Below are positions 53,488 to 61,143 of a stretch of DNA of 64,000 bases, one piece after another (positions within the stretch are counted from its first letter, which is position 1; each line of letters opens with the position of its first letter). Source of the stretch: JALOAT01 sp041685115 (GTDB taxonomy: Bacteria > Pseudomonadota > Gammaproteobacteria > Thiohalomonadales > Thiohalomonadaceae); contig JAWLGK010000004.1 in NCBI GenBank assembly GCA_041685115.1, positions 62,001-126,000 on the forward strand, written 5' to 3'. The notes beneath the pieces are model-generated. The model did not search any database. It saw only the letters and a list, made by a program, of their open reading frames with translations, and had not been told where the DNA came from. The translations under genes and the position numbers were made by a program.

Positions 53488-53663
53488 AACACGGGGACAC
53501 GGGGAACATGGGGTGAGAACCGCGAGTAGGTCACGTTGCGAAGCTACGTGACATTCTTCGGCAATCGTGGGCGAAGATGTCAGGTAGCGCTGCGCGCAAC
53601 CTGACCTACACGTGACTTCATCGACCCCTGCTCCAGAATTCCCGTATTCCCCGTGGTTAATGC
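53488..53663. repeat. Palindromic island A (CACGGGG arms, GTCACG-type core)
   Basis: Outer arms ACACGGGGACACGGGG (from 53490) and CCCGTATTCCCCGTGG (53641-53656) are imperfectly inverted. Between them GTAGGTCACGTTGCGAAGC (53526-53544) faces a degenerate inverted copy GTCAGGTAGCG...CAACCTGACCTAC (53579-53609). The core is the family of the 168-base array at 4823. It fills the convergent gap between the thioesterase and S24 genes. Confidence 0.85.
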
Positions 53664-53679
53664 TTCTTCCTGTATTGCA

Positions 53680-54051
53680 TCACGCGTAATTCTTGCGGTT
53701 CTTGTGGCCACCGGGCATTTTCTTCTGGATGATGACGCCCTTCACGGCATCCGGCCCGGAGAGTTCCTGGGTGGGATAGGACGGGTTCATGGCGGCGATG
53801 TACCACTTGCCATCCGCGATGCGCAGTTGCCGGAAGATGTATTCCTCGTTGTGCCAGGCGATCACGAACGCTCCGTCTTTCGCCACGCCTTCCGGGTCGA
53901 TGACGATCACGTCGCCTTCCGCGAACTCCGGCGCCATGCTGTCGCCCAGCACCATGAGTGCATACGGCTCCTTCGCCTGGCAGGCCTCGGCGGCAAAGTC
54001 GCGTTCCGGGTCGTCGGCCTTGACGATGGGGATGATTTTTTCCGGGCTCAT
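53680..54051 (-). CDS. S24/LexA-fold protein without catalytic Lys
   Basis: 123 residues, only the S24 peptidase-like domain and no DNA-binding helix-turn-helix. The Ser site is GDSMAPEFAEGDVIVIDP, but the position of the catalytic Lys (VKRL in LexA and UmuD-type proteins) reads YIFRQL, so Lys appears replaced by Phe. It may be a non-cleaving member or a partner of another S24 protein. ATG 54051 has GGAG 7 bases upstream. It is convergent with the thioesterase and divergent from the rhodanese gene. Function unknown. Confidence 0.8.
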   Translation of the reverse strand: MSPEKIIPIVKADDPERDFAAEACQAKEPYALMVLGDSMAPEFAEGDVIVIDPEGVAKDGAFVIAWHNEEYIFRQLRIADGKWYIAAMNPSYPTQELSGPDAVKGVIIQKKMPGGHKNRKNYA

Positions 54052-54159
54052 GAAGTTCTCCGTCGCTGTGCCCGCAATCGACGCACGGGCAGACAAAATT
54101 TCACGCCGGGCGCATACACGCTAAAATCGCGCCACGCCTGAATGATTCAAAGGTACACG

Positions 54160-54624
54160 ATGAAACGCTACATCGATCTGGTCACCGAAGCCCTCACCCG
54201 TGTCCGGGAAATCATGCCCTGGGACCTCGCCGAGAAGCTGGAACAGAAAACCGATCTCCTGCTCGTTGACGTGCGCGAGCCGGCGGAGTTCCAGGCCATG
54301 CACATCCCCGGCTCCATCAGCGTGCCGCGCGGTATTCTGGAGTCTTCCTGTGACTGGGATTACGACGACACCATCCGCGAACTGGCCGCCGGCCACGAGC
54401 GTGAAATCGTCGTGATCTGCCGCTCCGGCAACCGCTCCGTGCTCGCCGCCGACGTGATGCAGCAGATGGGCTTCAAGGACGTCGTGTCGCTCAAGACCGG
54501 CGTACGCGGCTGGAACGAATTCGACCAGCCGCTGGTGGACGCCGAAGGCAACACCGTGGACGTCGACGCCGCCGACGAAGCCCTCGCCTCCCGCGTCCGC
54601 CCGGACCAGCTCCGACCCAAGTGA
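54160..54624 (+). CDS. Rhodanese-like sulfurtransferase
   Basis: 154 residues, one rhodanese domain with DVREPAEFQAMHIPGSISVP and active-site loop CRSGNR (Cys87). The C-terminal tail (about 130-154) is acidic. Single-domain rhodaneses move sulfane sulfur to acceptors; in a sulfur-oxidising organism it may serve sulfur trafficking, which is inference. ATG 54160 is preceded by AAAGG; the ATG at 54142 has no site. It is convergent with cysG across palindromic island B. Confidence 0.9.
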   Translation: MKRYIDLVTEALTRVREIMPWDLAEKLEQKTDLLLVDVREPAEFQAMHIPGSISVPRGILESSCDWDYDDTIRELAAGHEREIVVICRSGNRSVLAADVMQQMGFKDVVSLKTGVRGWNEFDQPLVDAEGNTVDVDAADEALASRVRPDQLRPK

Positions 54625-54629
54625 TTCAA

Positions 54630-54795
54630 CGCGGAGGACGCGGAGGCGCGGAGGACGCAGAGGGAAACAAAGCTCTTACCTAGCTTTCTCCTTGTGCTGG
54701 TTCACGCGGAAACCCGTTGTATCTCAGGACGTGGAGGACACGCCGATACCATTTCGGTTTTCTCCGCGTCCTCCGCGCCTCCGCGTCCTCCGCGG
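54630..54795. repeat. Palindromic island B (GGAGGACGCGG arms)
   Basis: Left arm CGCGGAGGACGCGGAGGC (from 54630) continues in GGAGGACGCAGAGG; the right arm, TCCGCGTCCTCCGCGCCTCC continuing CGCGTCCTCCGCGG (54763-54795), is its inverted copy over about 32 bases. The centre (54664-54760) has no strong structure. The arms differ from those of the other four islands. It fills the convergent gap between the rhodanese gene and cysG. Confidence 0.85.
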
Positions 54796-54805
54796 TACCC
54801 GCTGT

Positions 54806-56212
54806 TCAGTGCTCCCCGCGGCGGATCTGCTCTTCCGAACGGAACCAGTTGAGCTTTTCGTGCAGTTTCACCACGTGACCGACCACGATCAGGGTGGGCG
54901 GCTGGATCTCGCGGCCGGCGATGTCATTGTTTATCGTGCCAAGCGTGCCCGTGAATACGCGCTGGCGCGGCGTGGTGGCCTGCTGGACCAGGGCGACCGG
55001 GGTGTCCTGCGGCAGGCCGTTGGCCTGCAGCTGCTCGCAGATGACGGGCAGGCCCTTGAGGCCCATGTAGAACACCACGGTCTGGTTGGGCGCGGCGAGG
55101 CTCTTCCAGTTCAGGTTCATGGTGCCATCCTTCAGGTGGCCGGTGACGAACACCACCGCCTGGGAATGGTCACGGTGAGTGAGCGGAATGCCGGCATAGG
55201 CGGCGGTGCCTAGGGCCGCCGTGATGCCCGGCACCACCTGGAAGGTGACGCCGTTGGCCATGAGGGTTTCGATCTCCTCGCCGCCGCGGCCGAACACGAA
55301 GGGGTCGCCGCCCTTCAAACGGCACACGCGCTTGCCCTGCTTGGCCAGGTCCACCAGCAGCTGGTTGATCTGGTGCTGGGGCACGGCGTGGTTGTCGCGC
55401 TCTTTGCCCACGTAGATGCGCTCGGCATCGCGGCGGCACAGGTTCAGCACGTCTTCGGAAACCAGCCGGTCGTAGACCACCGCATCGGCCTGCTGCATGA
55501 GGCGCAGGGCGCGGAAGGTGAGCAGGTCCGGGTCGCCGGGACCGCCGCCCACCAGGTAGACCTCACCCTCATTTTTCTCCTCGCCTTCGGCGATGGCCTT
55601 TTGCAGGGCCCGCTCGGCCTCCTCATCCTTGCCCGAGAACACCAGTTCGGCGATGCGCCCCTGGAGGATGCCTTCCCAAAACACGCGCCGCGCGGTGACG
55701 TCCTTGAAACGTGCCTTCACCTCGTTGCGGTAGCGCTCCACCATGGCCGCCAGCCGGCCGTAGGTGGAGGGAATGGCGGCCTCCAGGCGGGTGCGCAGCA
55801 GCCGCGCCAGCACCGGCGAGGCGCCGCCCGTGGAGACGGCGATCTGCACCGGCGAGCGGTCGATGATGGACGGCATGACGAAGCTGCACAGCTCCGGATT
55901 GTCCACCACGTTCACGGGGATACCGCGCTTCTTGCAGAGCTGGGAGACCTCGCGGTTCACGTCCTGGTCGTCCGTGGCGGCCACCACGATCATGCGGCCG
56001 TCGAGATCCGCCGGCGTGAAATGACCGCGGCGCCAGTTGATGCGGTGTTCTTCCGCCTCGCTCAGCAGGTTCTGACACAGTTCGGGGGCCACCACGCCCA
56101 CCTTGGCGCCGGCCTCCTGCAACAGCGCAGCCTTGCGGGCCGCCACCTCACCGCCACCGACCACCAGCACCGGCTGGCCGCGCACGTTCATGAAAACGGG
56201 TAGAAAATCCAT
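54806..56212 (-). CDS. cysG: Siroheme synthase CysG (dehydrogenase/ferrochelatase plus SUMT)
   Basis: 468 residues. Residues 1-210 are the precorrin-2 dehydrogenase/ferrochelatase domain (VLVVGGGEVAARKAALLQEA, VSTGGASPVLARLLR), and residues 217-460 the uroporphyrinogen III methyltransferase (VYLVGGGPGDPDLLTFRALR, LKGGDPFVFGRGGEE, VPGITAALG). It makes siroheme for sulfite and nitrite reductases, and in this genome probably also the siroheme from which heme d1 of NirS is made, as the nir operon has no nirE. It is the end of the ftsK-to-cysG block. Confidence 0.96.
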   Translation of the reverse strand: MDFLPVFMNVRGQPVLVVGGGEVAARKAALLQEAGAKVGVVAPELCQNLLSEAEEHRINWRRGHFTPADLDGRMIVVAATDDQDVNREVSQLCKKRGIPVNVVDNPELCSFVMPSIIDRSPVQIAVSTGGASPVLARLLRTRLEAAIPSTYGRLAAMVERYRNEVKARFKDVTARRVFWEGILQGRIAELVFSGKDEEAERALQKAIAEGEEKNEGEVYLVGGGPGDPDLLTFRALRLMQQADAVVYDRLVSEDVLNLCRRDAERIYVGKERDNHAVPQHQINQLLVDLAKQGKRVCRLKGGDPFVFGRGGEEIETLMANGVTFQVVPGITAALGTAAYAGIPLTHRDHSQAVVFVTGHLKDGTMNLNWKSLAAPNQTVVFYMGLKGLPVICEQLQANGLPQDTPVALVQQATTPRQRVFTGTLGTINNDIAGREIQPPTLIVVGHVVKLHEKLNWFRSEEQIRRGEH

Positions 56213-56320
56213 GGGAAAATCTCAGGGCCTGAAAGCCGACATTGCCCGGAAGTGTATCCCCCGGAAGGCTGTTTCGTTATATCTCATTAGGAATGCTTAA
56301 TATTCGGCGACGGCGAAAGG

Positions 56321-56740
56321 CATTAACACGGGGAACACGGGGTACACGGGGCAAGAAGACTATGTGTAAAGAAAACACCGGTAGGGCCTGTCCTTGGTCA
56401 CATTTCACCGTTGTAGCCAGCCCCTCTTGCCCCCTCTCCCTCCGGGCTGTCTCTTAGTCACATCATTTCTTGGAGAGACAGAAGCTTGCGTCCCTTCTCC
56501 CTCCGGGAGAAGGACAGGATGAGGGGATCAATAGACCAACAGCCGCGCCTGAATTGATCCCCTCTCCCCAGCCCTGTCCCTGAGGGAGAGGGGGCAAGAG
56601 GGGCTGGCTACAACGGTGAAATGTGACCAAGAGATAGCCCTCCGGGAGACGGCTGCCAAGCCTCTGTCTCTCTTACAATGATGTGACCAAGCGACAGCCA
56701 GCAGAGGGGATCTCCCCGTGTTCCCCGTGTCCCCCGTGTT
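56321..56740. repeat. Palindromic island C (CACGGGG arms, 48-base inner arms)
   Basis: Outer arms ATTAACACGGGGAACACGGG (from 56322) and CCCCGTGTTCCCCGTGTCCC (from 56714). Inside, 56394-56441 (begins TTGGTCACATTTCACC) and 56583-56630 (ends GGTGAAATGTGACCAA) are perfect 48-base inverted repeats. Within those lies a further palindrome around CTCCCTCCGGGAGAAGG and a mirrored GATGAGGGGATCAA/TTGATCCCCTC pair. The core belongs to the family of the array at 72-626. It lies between serS and cysG, which read the same way. Confidence 0.9.
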
Positions 56741-56769
56741 TTCTCTTGATCCCGCCTCAGCATCCCGCC

Positions 56770-58047
56770 TCAGCGTGACAGAACCGCCACCCCGCCCATG
56801 TAGGGCTGCAAGGCCTCGGGGATGCGGATGCTGCCGTCGGCCTGCTGGTAGTTTTCCATGACTGCCACCAGGGCGCGGCCCACGGCCAGGCCGGAACCGT
56901 TGAGGGTGTGCAGCAGTTCGGGCTTGCCGGTCTCGGGGTTGCGCCAGCGGGCCTGCATGCGGCGGGCCTGAAAGTCCACGAAGTTGGAGCAGGAGGAGAT
57001 CTCGCGGTACTTGCCCTGCCCCGGCAGCCAGACCTCCAGGTCGTAGGTCTTGGCGGAGGAAAAGCCCATGTCGCCGGCGCACAGGGCCATCACGCGGTAC
57101 GGCAGGCCGAGCTTTTGCAGGATCTTCTCCGCATGGCCGGTCAGTTCCTCCAGGGCCTGCCAGGAATCCTCTGGCCGCACCATCTGCACCAGCTCCACCT
57201 TCTCGAACTGGTGCTGGCGGATCATGCCGCGGGTGTCCTTGCCGTAGGCGCCGGCCTCACTGCGGAAGCAGGGGGTGTGGGCCACGTACTTCACCGGCAT
57301 CTTCGCCGCCTCGATGATCTCGTCGCGGGCGATGTTGGTGACCGGCACCTCGGCGGTGGGGATCAGGTAGTAGTTCTGCTCGCCGCGCAGGGCGAACAGG
57401 TCCTGTTCAAACTTGGGCAGCTGGCCCGTGCCGCGCAGGCTGTCGGCGTTCACCAGGTACGGCACGTAGGTCTCGGTGTAGCCGTGCTCGCCGGTGTGGG
57501 TGTCCAGCATGAACTGGATGAGCGCGCGGTGCAGGCGCGCCAGGGGGCCTTGCATGAAGGAAAAGCGCGCGCCGGTGATCTTGGCGGCGGTATCGAAGTC
57601 CAGAAGGCCCAGGCCGTTACCCAGGTCCACGTGGTCCTTGGGTTCGAAATCGAACGTAGCCGGCGTGCCCCAGCGGCGCACCTCTACGTTGTCATTCTCG
57701 TCCTTGCCCTCGGGCACCGACTCGTGGGGGATGTTGGGCACGCCCAGGGCGATGGCGTTCAGTTCCTCCTGGATGGCTGCCAGTCGCGTCTCAGCCTCCT
57801 TGAGCTTGTCGCCCAGTCCGGCGACGGCCGCCATCAAAGGCGCCGCATCCTCGCCCTTAGCCTTGGCCTGGCCGATGGCCTTGGACTTGGCGTTGCGCTC
57901 CGCCTGCAACTCCTGGGTACGCGTCTGCAACTCCTTGCGCTCCGCCTCCAGGCGGGCGATGGCGGCGGTGTCGAGCACGAAACCCCGCCGCGCCAGCTTG
58001 GCGGCAGTGGCCTCGAGATCACTACGAAACAGACGCGGGTCGAGCAT
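56770..58047 (-). CDS. serS: Seryl-tRNA synthetase
   Basis: 425 residues. A coiled-coil N-terminal arm (about 30-100) is followed by the class II core: TAEVPVTNI, CFRSEAGAYGKDTRG (motif 2) and GSGLAVGRALVAVMENYQ (motif 3). Length is normal. ATG 58047 follows AAAGG and gives the usual start MLDPRLFRSD. It lies in the conserved gammaproteobacterial order crcB-serS-cysG, here separated by palindromic islands C and D. Confidence 0.97.
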   Translation of the reverse strand: MLDPRLFRSDLEATAAKLARRGFVLDTAAIARLEAERKELQTRTQELQAERNAKSKAIGQAKAKGEDAAPLMAAVAGLGDKLKEAETRLAAIQEELNAIALGVPNIPHESVPEGKDENDNVEVRRWGTPATFDFEPKDHVDLGNGLGLLDFDTAAKITGARFSFMQGPLARLHRALIQFMLDTHTGEHGYTETYVPYLVNADSLRGTGQLPKFEQDLFALRGEQNYYLIPTAEVPVTNIARDEIIEAAKMPVKYVAHTPCFRSEAGAYGKDTRGMIRQHQFEKVELVQMVRPEDSWQALEELTGHAEKILQKLGLPYRVMALCAGDMGFSSAKTYDLEVWLPGQGKYREISSCSNFVDFQARRMQARWRNPETGKPELLHTLNGSGLAVGRALVAVMENYQQADGSIRIPEALQPYMGGVAVLSR

Positions 58048-58083
58048 TGGTACGCCTTTCAAAAATCCGGTCGAAGAAAAAAA

Positions 58084-58267
58084 GCATTAACCACGGGTGA
58101 CACGGGGAACACGGGGAAATCCCCTTCTCCTGTAGGAGCGGCCTCAGGCCGCGATTACCTTGATCAGACGGCGTATCGCGGCCTGAGGCCGCTCCTACAG
58201 GTGTTCTTAGCGACGGATAACGATTTTTCCCGTCCCCCGTGTTCCCCGTGTCCCCCGTGGTTAAAGC
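58084..58267. repeat. Palindromic island D (CACGGGG arms, GGAGCGGCC core)
   Basis: Left arm GCATTAACCACGGGTGACAC (from 58084) runs on as GGGGAACACGGGG; the right arm CCCCCGTGTTCCCCGTGTCC (from 58233) runs on as CCCGTGGTTAAAGC to 58267. In the middle CTGTAGGAGCGGCCTCAGGC (58130-58149, continuing CGCGAT) and the inverted copy at 58175-58200 give a perfect 26-bp stem. It lies between serS and the DUF190 gene. Confidence 0.9.
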
Positions 58268-58286
58268 TTTTGCTTGCTTTTGCCTT

Positions 58287-58592
58287 TCAATCATTCACCT
58301 GCGCCGGCCAGGTGAGCAGGTGGCCGGGTTTGATGAGGGGTTGCAGGTGGTCGATGGCGGCGGCGATTTTATCGGCTGTGTCGAAAAACTCCACCACGAT
58401 GGGCAGTTCCAGGGACAGGTCCACCAGTTTGGCGGTGTGCAGTTCGCCCGAGGGGCCGATGCCGGCGATGCCACGGTAGACCGTCACGCCGCGCAGTTTC
58501 TCCAGTTGGTGCAGGCGCTTGAGCAGGGATTCCAATTGGGCATGGCCCTCGGTGAGATAAACGCGCGCCACGGTCACGTCAAGCATGTTCAT
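58287..58592 (-). CDS. DUF190 protein, CrcB-associated
   Basis: 101 residues, MNMLDVTVARVYLTEGHAQL, with the PII-like fold of DUF190 (LHTAKLVDLSLELPIVVEFF). Such proteins often follow crcB and are thought to regulate fluoride export, but evidence is thin. ATG 58592 is in ATGA overlap with the crcB stop, so translation is coupled. Confidence 0.9.
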   Translation of the reverse strand: MNMLDVTVARVYLTEGHAQLESLLKRLHQLEKLRGVTVYRGIAGIGPSGELHTAKLVDLSLELPIVVEFFDTADKIAAAIDHLQPLIKPGHLLTWPAQVND

Positions 58593-58963
58593 ACCTGCCT
58601 CGCCACACTCACCCCCACCCACACCGCGGCCAGGCACAGCACCACGCTGGCCAGCACGTTCACGGCCGCGCGCAGCAGATCGCCGCTCTCGATGAGGTTC
58701 AGGGTCTCGATGGAAAAACTGGAAAACGTAGTGTAGCCACCAAGCAGCCCCACCATCAGCAGGGCGCGCCACTCCGGCCCCAGGGCCACCCGCTCGATGA
58801 GCAGCACGTACACCAGCCCCATCACGAAGGAGCCGGTCACGTTCACGAACAGCGTACCCCACGGAAAGGTGCGGCCCACCAGGGCATGCAGCCCCGTGGA
58901 CATCCCGAATCGCAACATCGACCCGAGCGCCCCGCCCAGTCCCACCAACAGCAGTTGCTTCAT
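58589..58963 (-). CDS. crcB: Fluoride exporter CrcB/Fluc
   Basis: 124 residues with four membrane segments. GGALGSMLRFGMS, GTLFVNVTGSFVMG and GLLGGYTTFSSFSIET carry the family residues (the Asn, and the Phe-box FSSF). Fluc proteins act as dimers and let fluoride leave the cell. No fluoride riboswitch was seen upstream; the space to rarA is filled by palindromic island E. Gene order with DUF190 supports the call. Confidence 0.94.
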   Translation of the reverse strand: MKQLLLVGLGGALGSMLRFGMSTGLHALVGRTFPWGTLFVNVTGSFVMGLVYVLLIERVALGPEWRALLMVGLLGGYTTFSSFSIETLNLIESGDLLRAAVNVLASVVLCLAAVWVGVSVARQV

Positions 58964-58984
58964 TGTCCGGCCTTGATGGGAAAA

Positions 58985-59162
58985 GCATTAACCACGGGGG
59001 ACACGGGGAACACGGGGGCAAGAAATTCGTTATGTCCGCGGCCAGAATGACCTGCGGAAACGGCCTCAATCCGCGATCCCCTGGCCAAACCGCGTATCGC
59101 GGCCAGAAGGCCGCTCCCACAAGAGAAGTGGATTTCCCCGTGTTCCCCGTGTCCCCCGTGTT
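58985..59162. repeat. Palindromic island E (CACGGGG arms, CGGCC core)
   Basis: Left arm GCATTAACCACGGGGGACAC (from 58985) runs on as GGGGAACACGGGGG; right arm CCCCGTGTTCCCCGTGTCCC (from 59136) runs on as CCGTG. The core has CGGCCTCAATCCGCGATC and, inverted, ATCGCGGCCAGAAGGCCGC, a diverged version of island D's core. The right arm ends directly at the rarA stop, and the left arm begins about 22 bases upstream of crcB. Confidence 0.88.
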
Positions 59163-60515
59163 TCACGCTTTTTCCCCCCTCGCCTTCCGATCCAGCTCGC
59201 GCAGATGGGCCAGTTTGTCGGCGATCTTCTGTTCCAGGCCGCGCGGGACGGGTTGGTAGTAGTCGCGTTCGGGCATTTCTTCGGGGAAATAGCGCTCGCC
59301 TGCCGCGTAGGCGTCCGGCTCGTCGTGGGCGTAGCGGTAGGCGTGGCCGTAGCCCAGTTCCTTCATGAGCCGGGTAGGCGCGTTGCGCAGGTGAATGGGC
59401 ACCTCGTAGCTGCCGTGCTGTTTCACGTCAGCCAGGGCCGTGTTGTACGCCGTATAGACGGCATTGCTCTTGGGCGCGCAGGCCAGGTACACCACGGCCT
59501 GGGCGATGGCCAGTTCCCCTTCCGGCGAGCCCAGACGTTCCTGCACGTCCCAGGCGTTCAACGCCAGTTGCAGGGCGCGCGGGTCGGCGTTGCCGATGTC
59601 CTCGCTGGCCATGCGCACCACGCGGCGCGCCACGTACAGCGGGTCCACGCCGCCGTCGATCATGCGCGCGAACCAGTACAGGGCCGCATTGGGCGCGGAG
59701 CCGCGCACCGATTTGTGCAGGGCGGAGATCTGGTCGTAGAAGGCCTCGCCGCCCTTGTCGAAGCGGCGCACGCCGCCCGCCAGCACCTCACCCAGCACCT
59801 GCTCGTCCACCACTTCCCGGCCATCCGCAGGCTCGGCCAGATCGGCGGCGATCTCCAGCAGGTTCAGGGAACGGCGCGCGTCGCCGTCGGCGGCCTCGGC
59901 GATGCGGCGCAGCAGCTCGTCGGAAATATCCAGCGGGCGCTTGCCCAGGCCGCGGGTCTCATCGTGCAGGGCGCGCTGCAGGATGCCGAGCAGGTCGTCC
60001 GGGGTGAGGCTCTTGAGCACGTACACACGCGCCCGGGACAGCAGGGCGTTGTTCAGCTCGAAGGACGGGTTTTCCGTCGTGGCGCCGATGAAGGTGACGG
60101 TGCCGTCCTCCACGTGGGGCAGGAAGGCGTCCTGCTGGGACTTGTTGAAGCGGTGCACCTCGTCCACGAACAGCACCGCGCCCTTGTGCTCGCGGGCGCG
60201 CACCGCCTTGGCCTCGTCGATGGCGGCGCGGATCTCCTTCACGCCCGACAGCACCGCCGACAGCGTGAGGAAATGGGCGTTGGCGTTCTTGGCGATCATG
60301 CGCGCCAGGGTGGTCTTGCCGGTGCCCGGCGGACCCCAGAAGATCATGGAGTGCAGATGGCCGGACTCCAGCGCGATGCGCAGGGGCTTGCCCGGGCCGA
60401 GCAGGTGCGGCTGGCCGAAGAAGTCGTCCACGCCACGCGGGCGCATGCGATCGGCGAGCGGTCGCAGGGTGCCTTCGTCCCCGGCCGCGGGCGGGGTGAA
60501 CAGGTCGTCGCTCAC
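59163..60515 (-). CDS. rarA: Replication-associated recombination protein A
   Basis: 450 residues, AAA+ clamp-loader-like ATPase acting at stalled replication forks. Walker A GPPGTGKTT near 61, Walker B FVDEVHRF (DExH), sensor GATTENPSFELN and the C-terminal tetramerisation domain (AAGERYFPEEMPERDYYQPV near 410). GTG 60515 is in GTGA overlap with the lolA stop. It is in the normal ftsK-lolA-rarA order. Confidence 0.96.
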   Translation of the reverse strand: MSDDLFTPPAAGDEGTLRPLADRMRPRGVDDFFGQPHLLGPGKPLRIALESGHLHSMIFWGPPGTGKTTLARMIAKNANAHFLTLSAVLSGVKEIRAAIDEAKAVRAREHKGAVLFVDEVHRFNKSQQDAFLPHVEDGTVTFIGATTENPSFELNNALLSRARVYVLKSLTPDDLLGILQRALHDETRGLGKRPLDISDELLRRIAEAADGDARRSLNLLEIAADLAEPADGREVVDEQVLGEVLAGGVRRFDKGGEAFYDQISALHKSVRGSAPNAALYWFARMIDGGVDPLYVARRVVRMASEDIGNADPRALQLALNAWDVQERLGSPEGELAIAQAVVYLACAPKSNAVYTAYNTALADVKQHGSYEVPIHLRNAPTRLMKELGYGHAYRYAHDEPDAYAAGERYFPEEMPERDYYQPVPRGLEQKIADKLAHLRELDRKARGEKA

Positions 60516-61138
60516 TCGTCTTCGCCGATGACGTCGACGCCCTTCGGCGGCGTAAAGCGGAAGGCGTTTGCCTCCAGGCGCGGGTTGCGTTCGATGTGCC
60601 TGAATTCCAGGCGGGTGCGCTGGCCGAAGCCATCCACCATGGCCATGGTGTTCAGTGCGCCGTCACGAAAGCCGAGCTGCACCGATTCGAAGCTGGCGTC
60701 CTGGCGGCGCGGCTTGAGTTCCAGCCAGGTGGTACCCTCGCGCTCGCCGAGCTCGGTCACCTCGAAATTCCGGGTGAGCGGCTCGGTGCTGGAAAGGAGC
60801 AGCGCAGGCGTGCTGCCCAGGGCCTCGCCCTGCTGCTTGACCGTGACCTGCTCCAGGTCCTTGTCGTACATCCACACCCGTTCACCGTCAGCCACGTAGA
60901 GCTGCTCGTAGGGCGCGGTGTATTGCAGGCGGAAGCGGTCCGGACGGGAGATCAGCAGCTCACCCGAGGTCTCCTCGACGACCGTGCCGTCAGGATCGAC
61001 GACGACCTGAGCGAAGTCAGCGCGCATGGTTTTGAGGCCGGAAAGGAACTGGTCCATGCGCTGCTGGCCGTCGGCGGCCTGGGCCGAAAGTGACAATGCG
61101 ATCAGCGCCGCCAGGGCGGCGGCGGCAAGGCGTTTCAT
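60512..61138 (-). CDS. lolA: Outer-membrane lipoprotein carrier LolA
   Basis: 208 residues. Signal peptide LAAAALAALIALSLSAQAA, then the LolA fold (MRADFAQVVVDPDG, GELLISRPDRFRLQY, ATWLELKPRRQD-type strands). LolA shuttles lipoproteins across the periplasm to LolB. It starts 5 bases after ftsK and overlaps rarA by 4 bases. ATG start, standard length. Confidence 0.95.
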   Translation of the reverse strand: MKRLAAAALAALIALSLSAQAADGQQRMDQFLSGLKTMRADFAQVVVDPDGTVVEETSGELLISRPDRFRLQYTAPYEQLYVADGERVWMYDKDLEQVTVKQQGEALGSTPALLLSSTEPLTRNFEVTELGEREGTTWLELKPRRQDASFESVQLGFRDGALNTMAMVDGFGQRTRLEFRHIERNPRLEANAFRFTPPKGVDVIGEDE

Positions 61139-61143
61139 GTGGC

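Noticed and set aside
56770..58062. Longer serS start at 58062
   Set aside because: It adds five residues (MKGVP) and has no better ribosome site than ATG 58047.
58964..59162. Fluoride riboswitch upstream of crcB
   Set aside because: The region is filled by palindromic island E; the conserved riboswitch core was not found.
53488..59162. Intramolecular G-quadruplex in a single arm
   Set aside because: Each arm has only three G-runs; four are needed on one strand.
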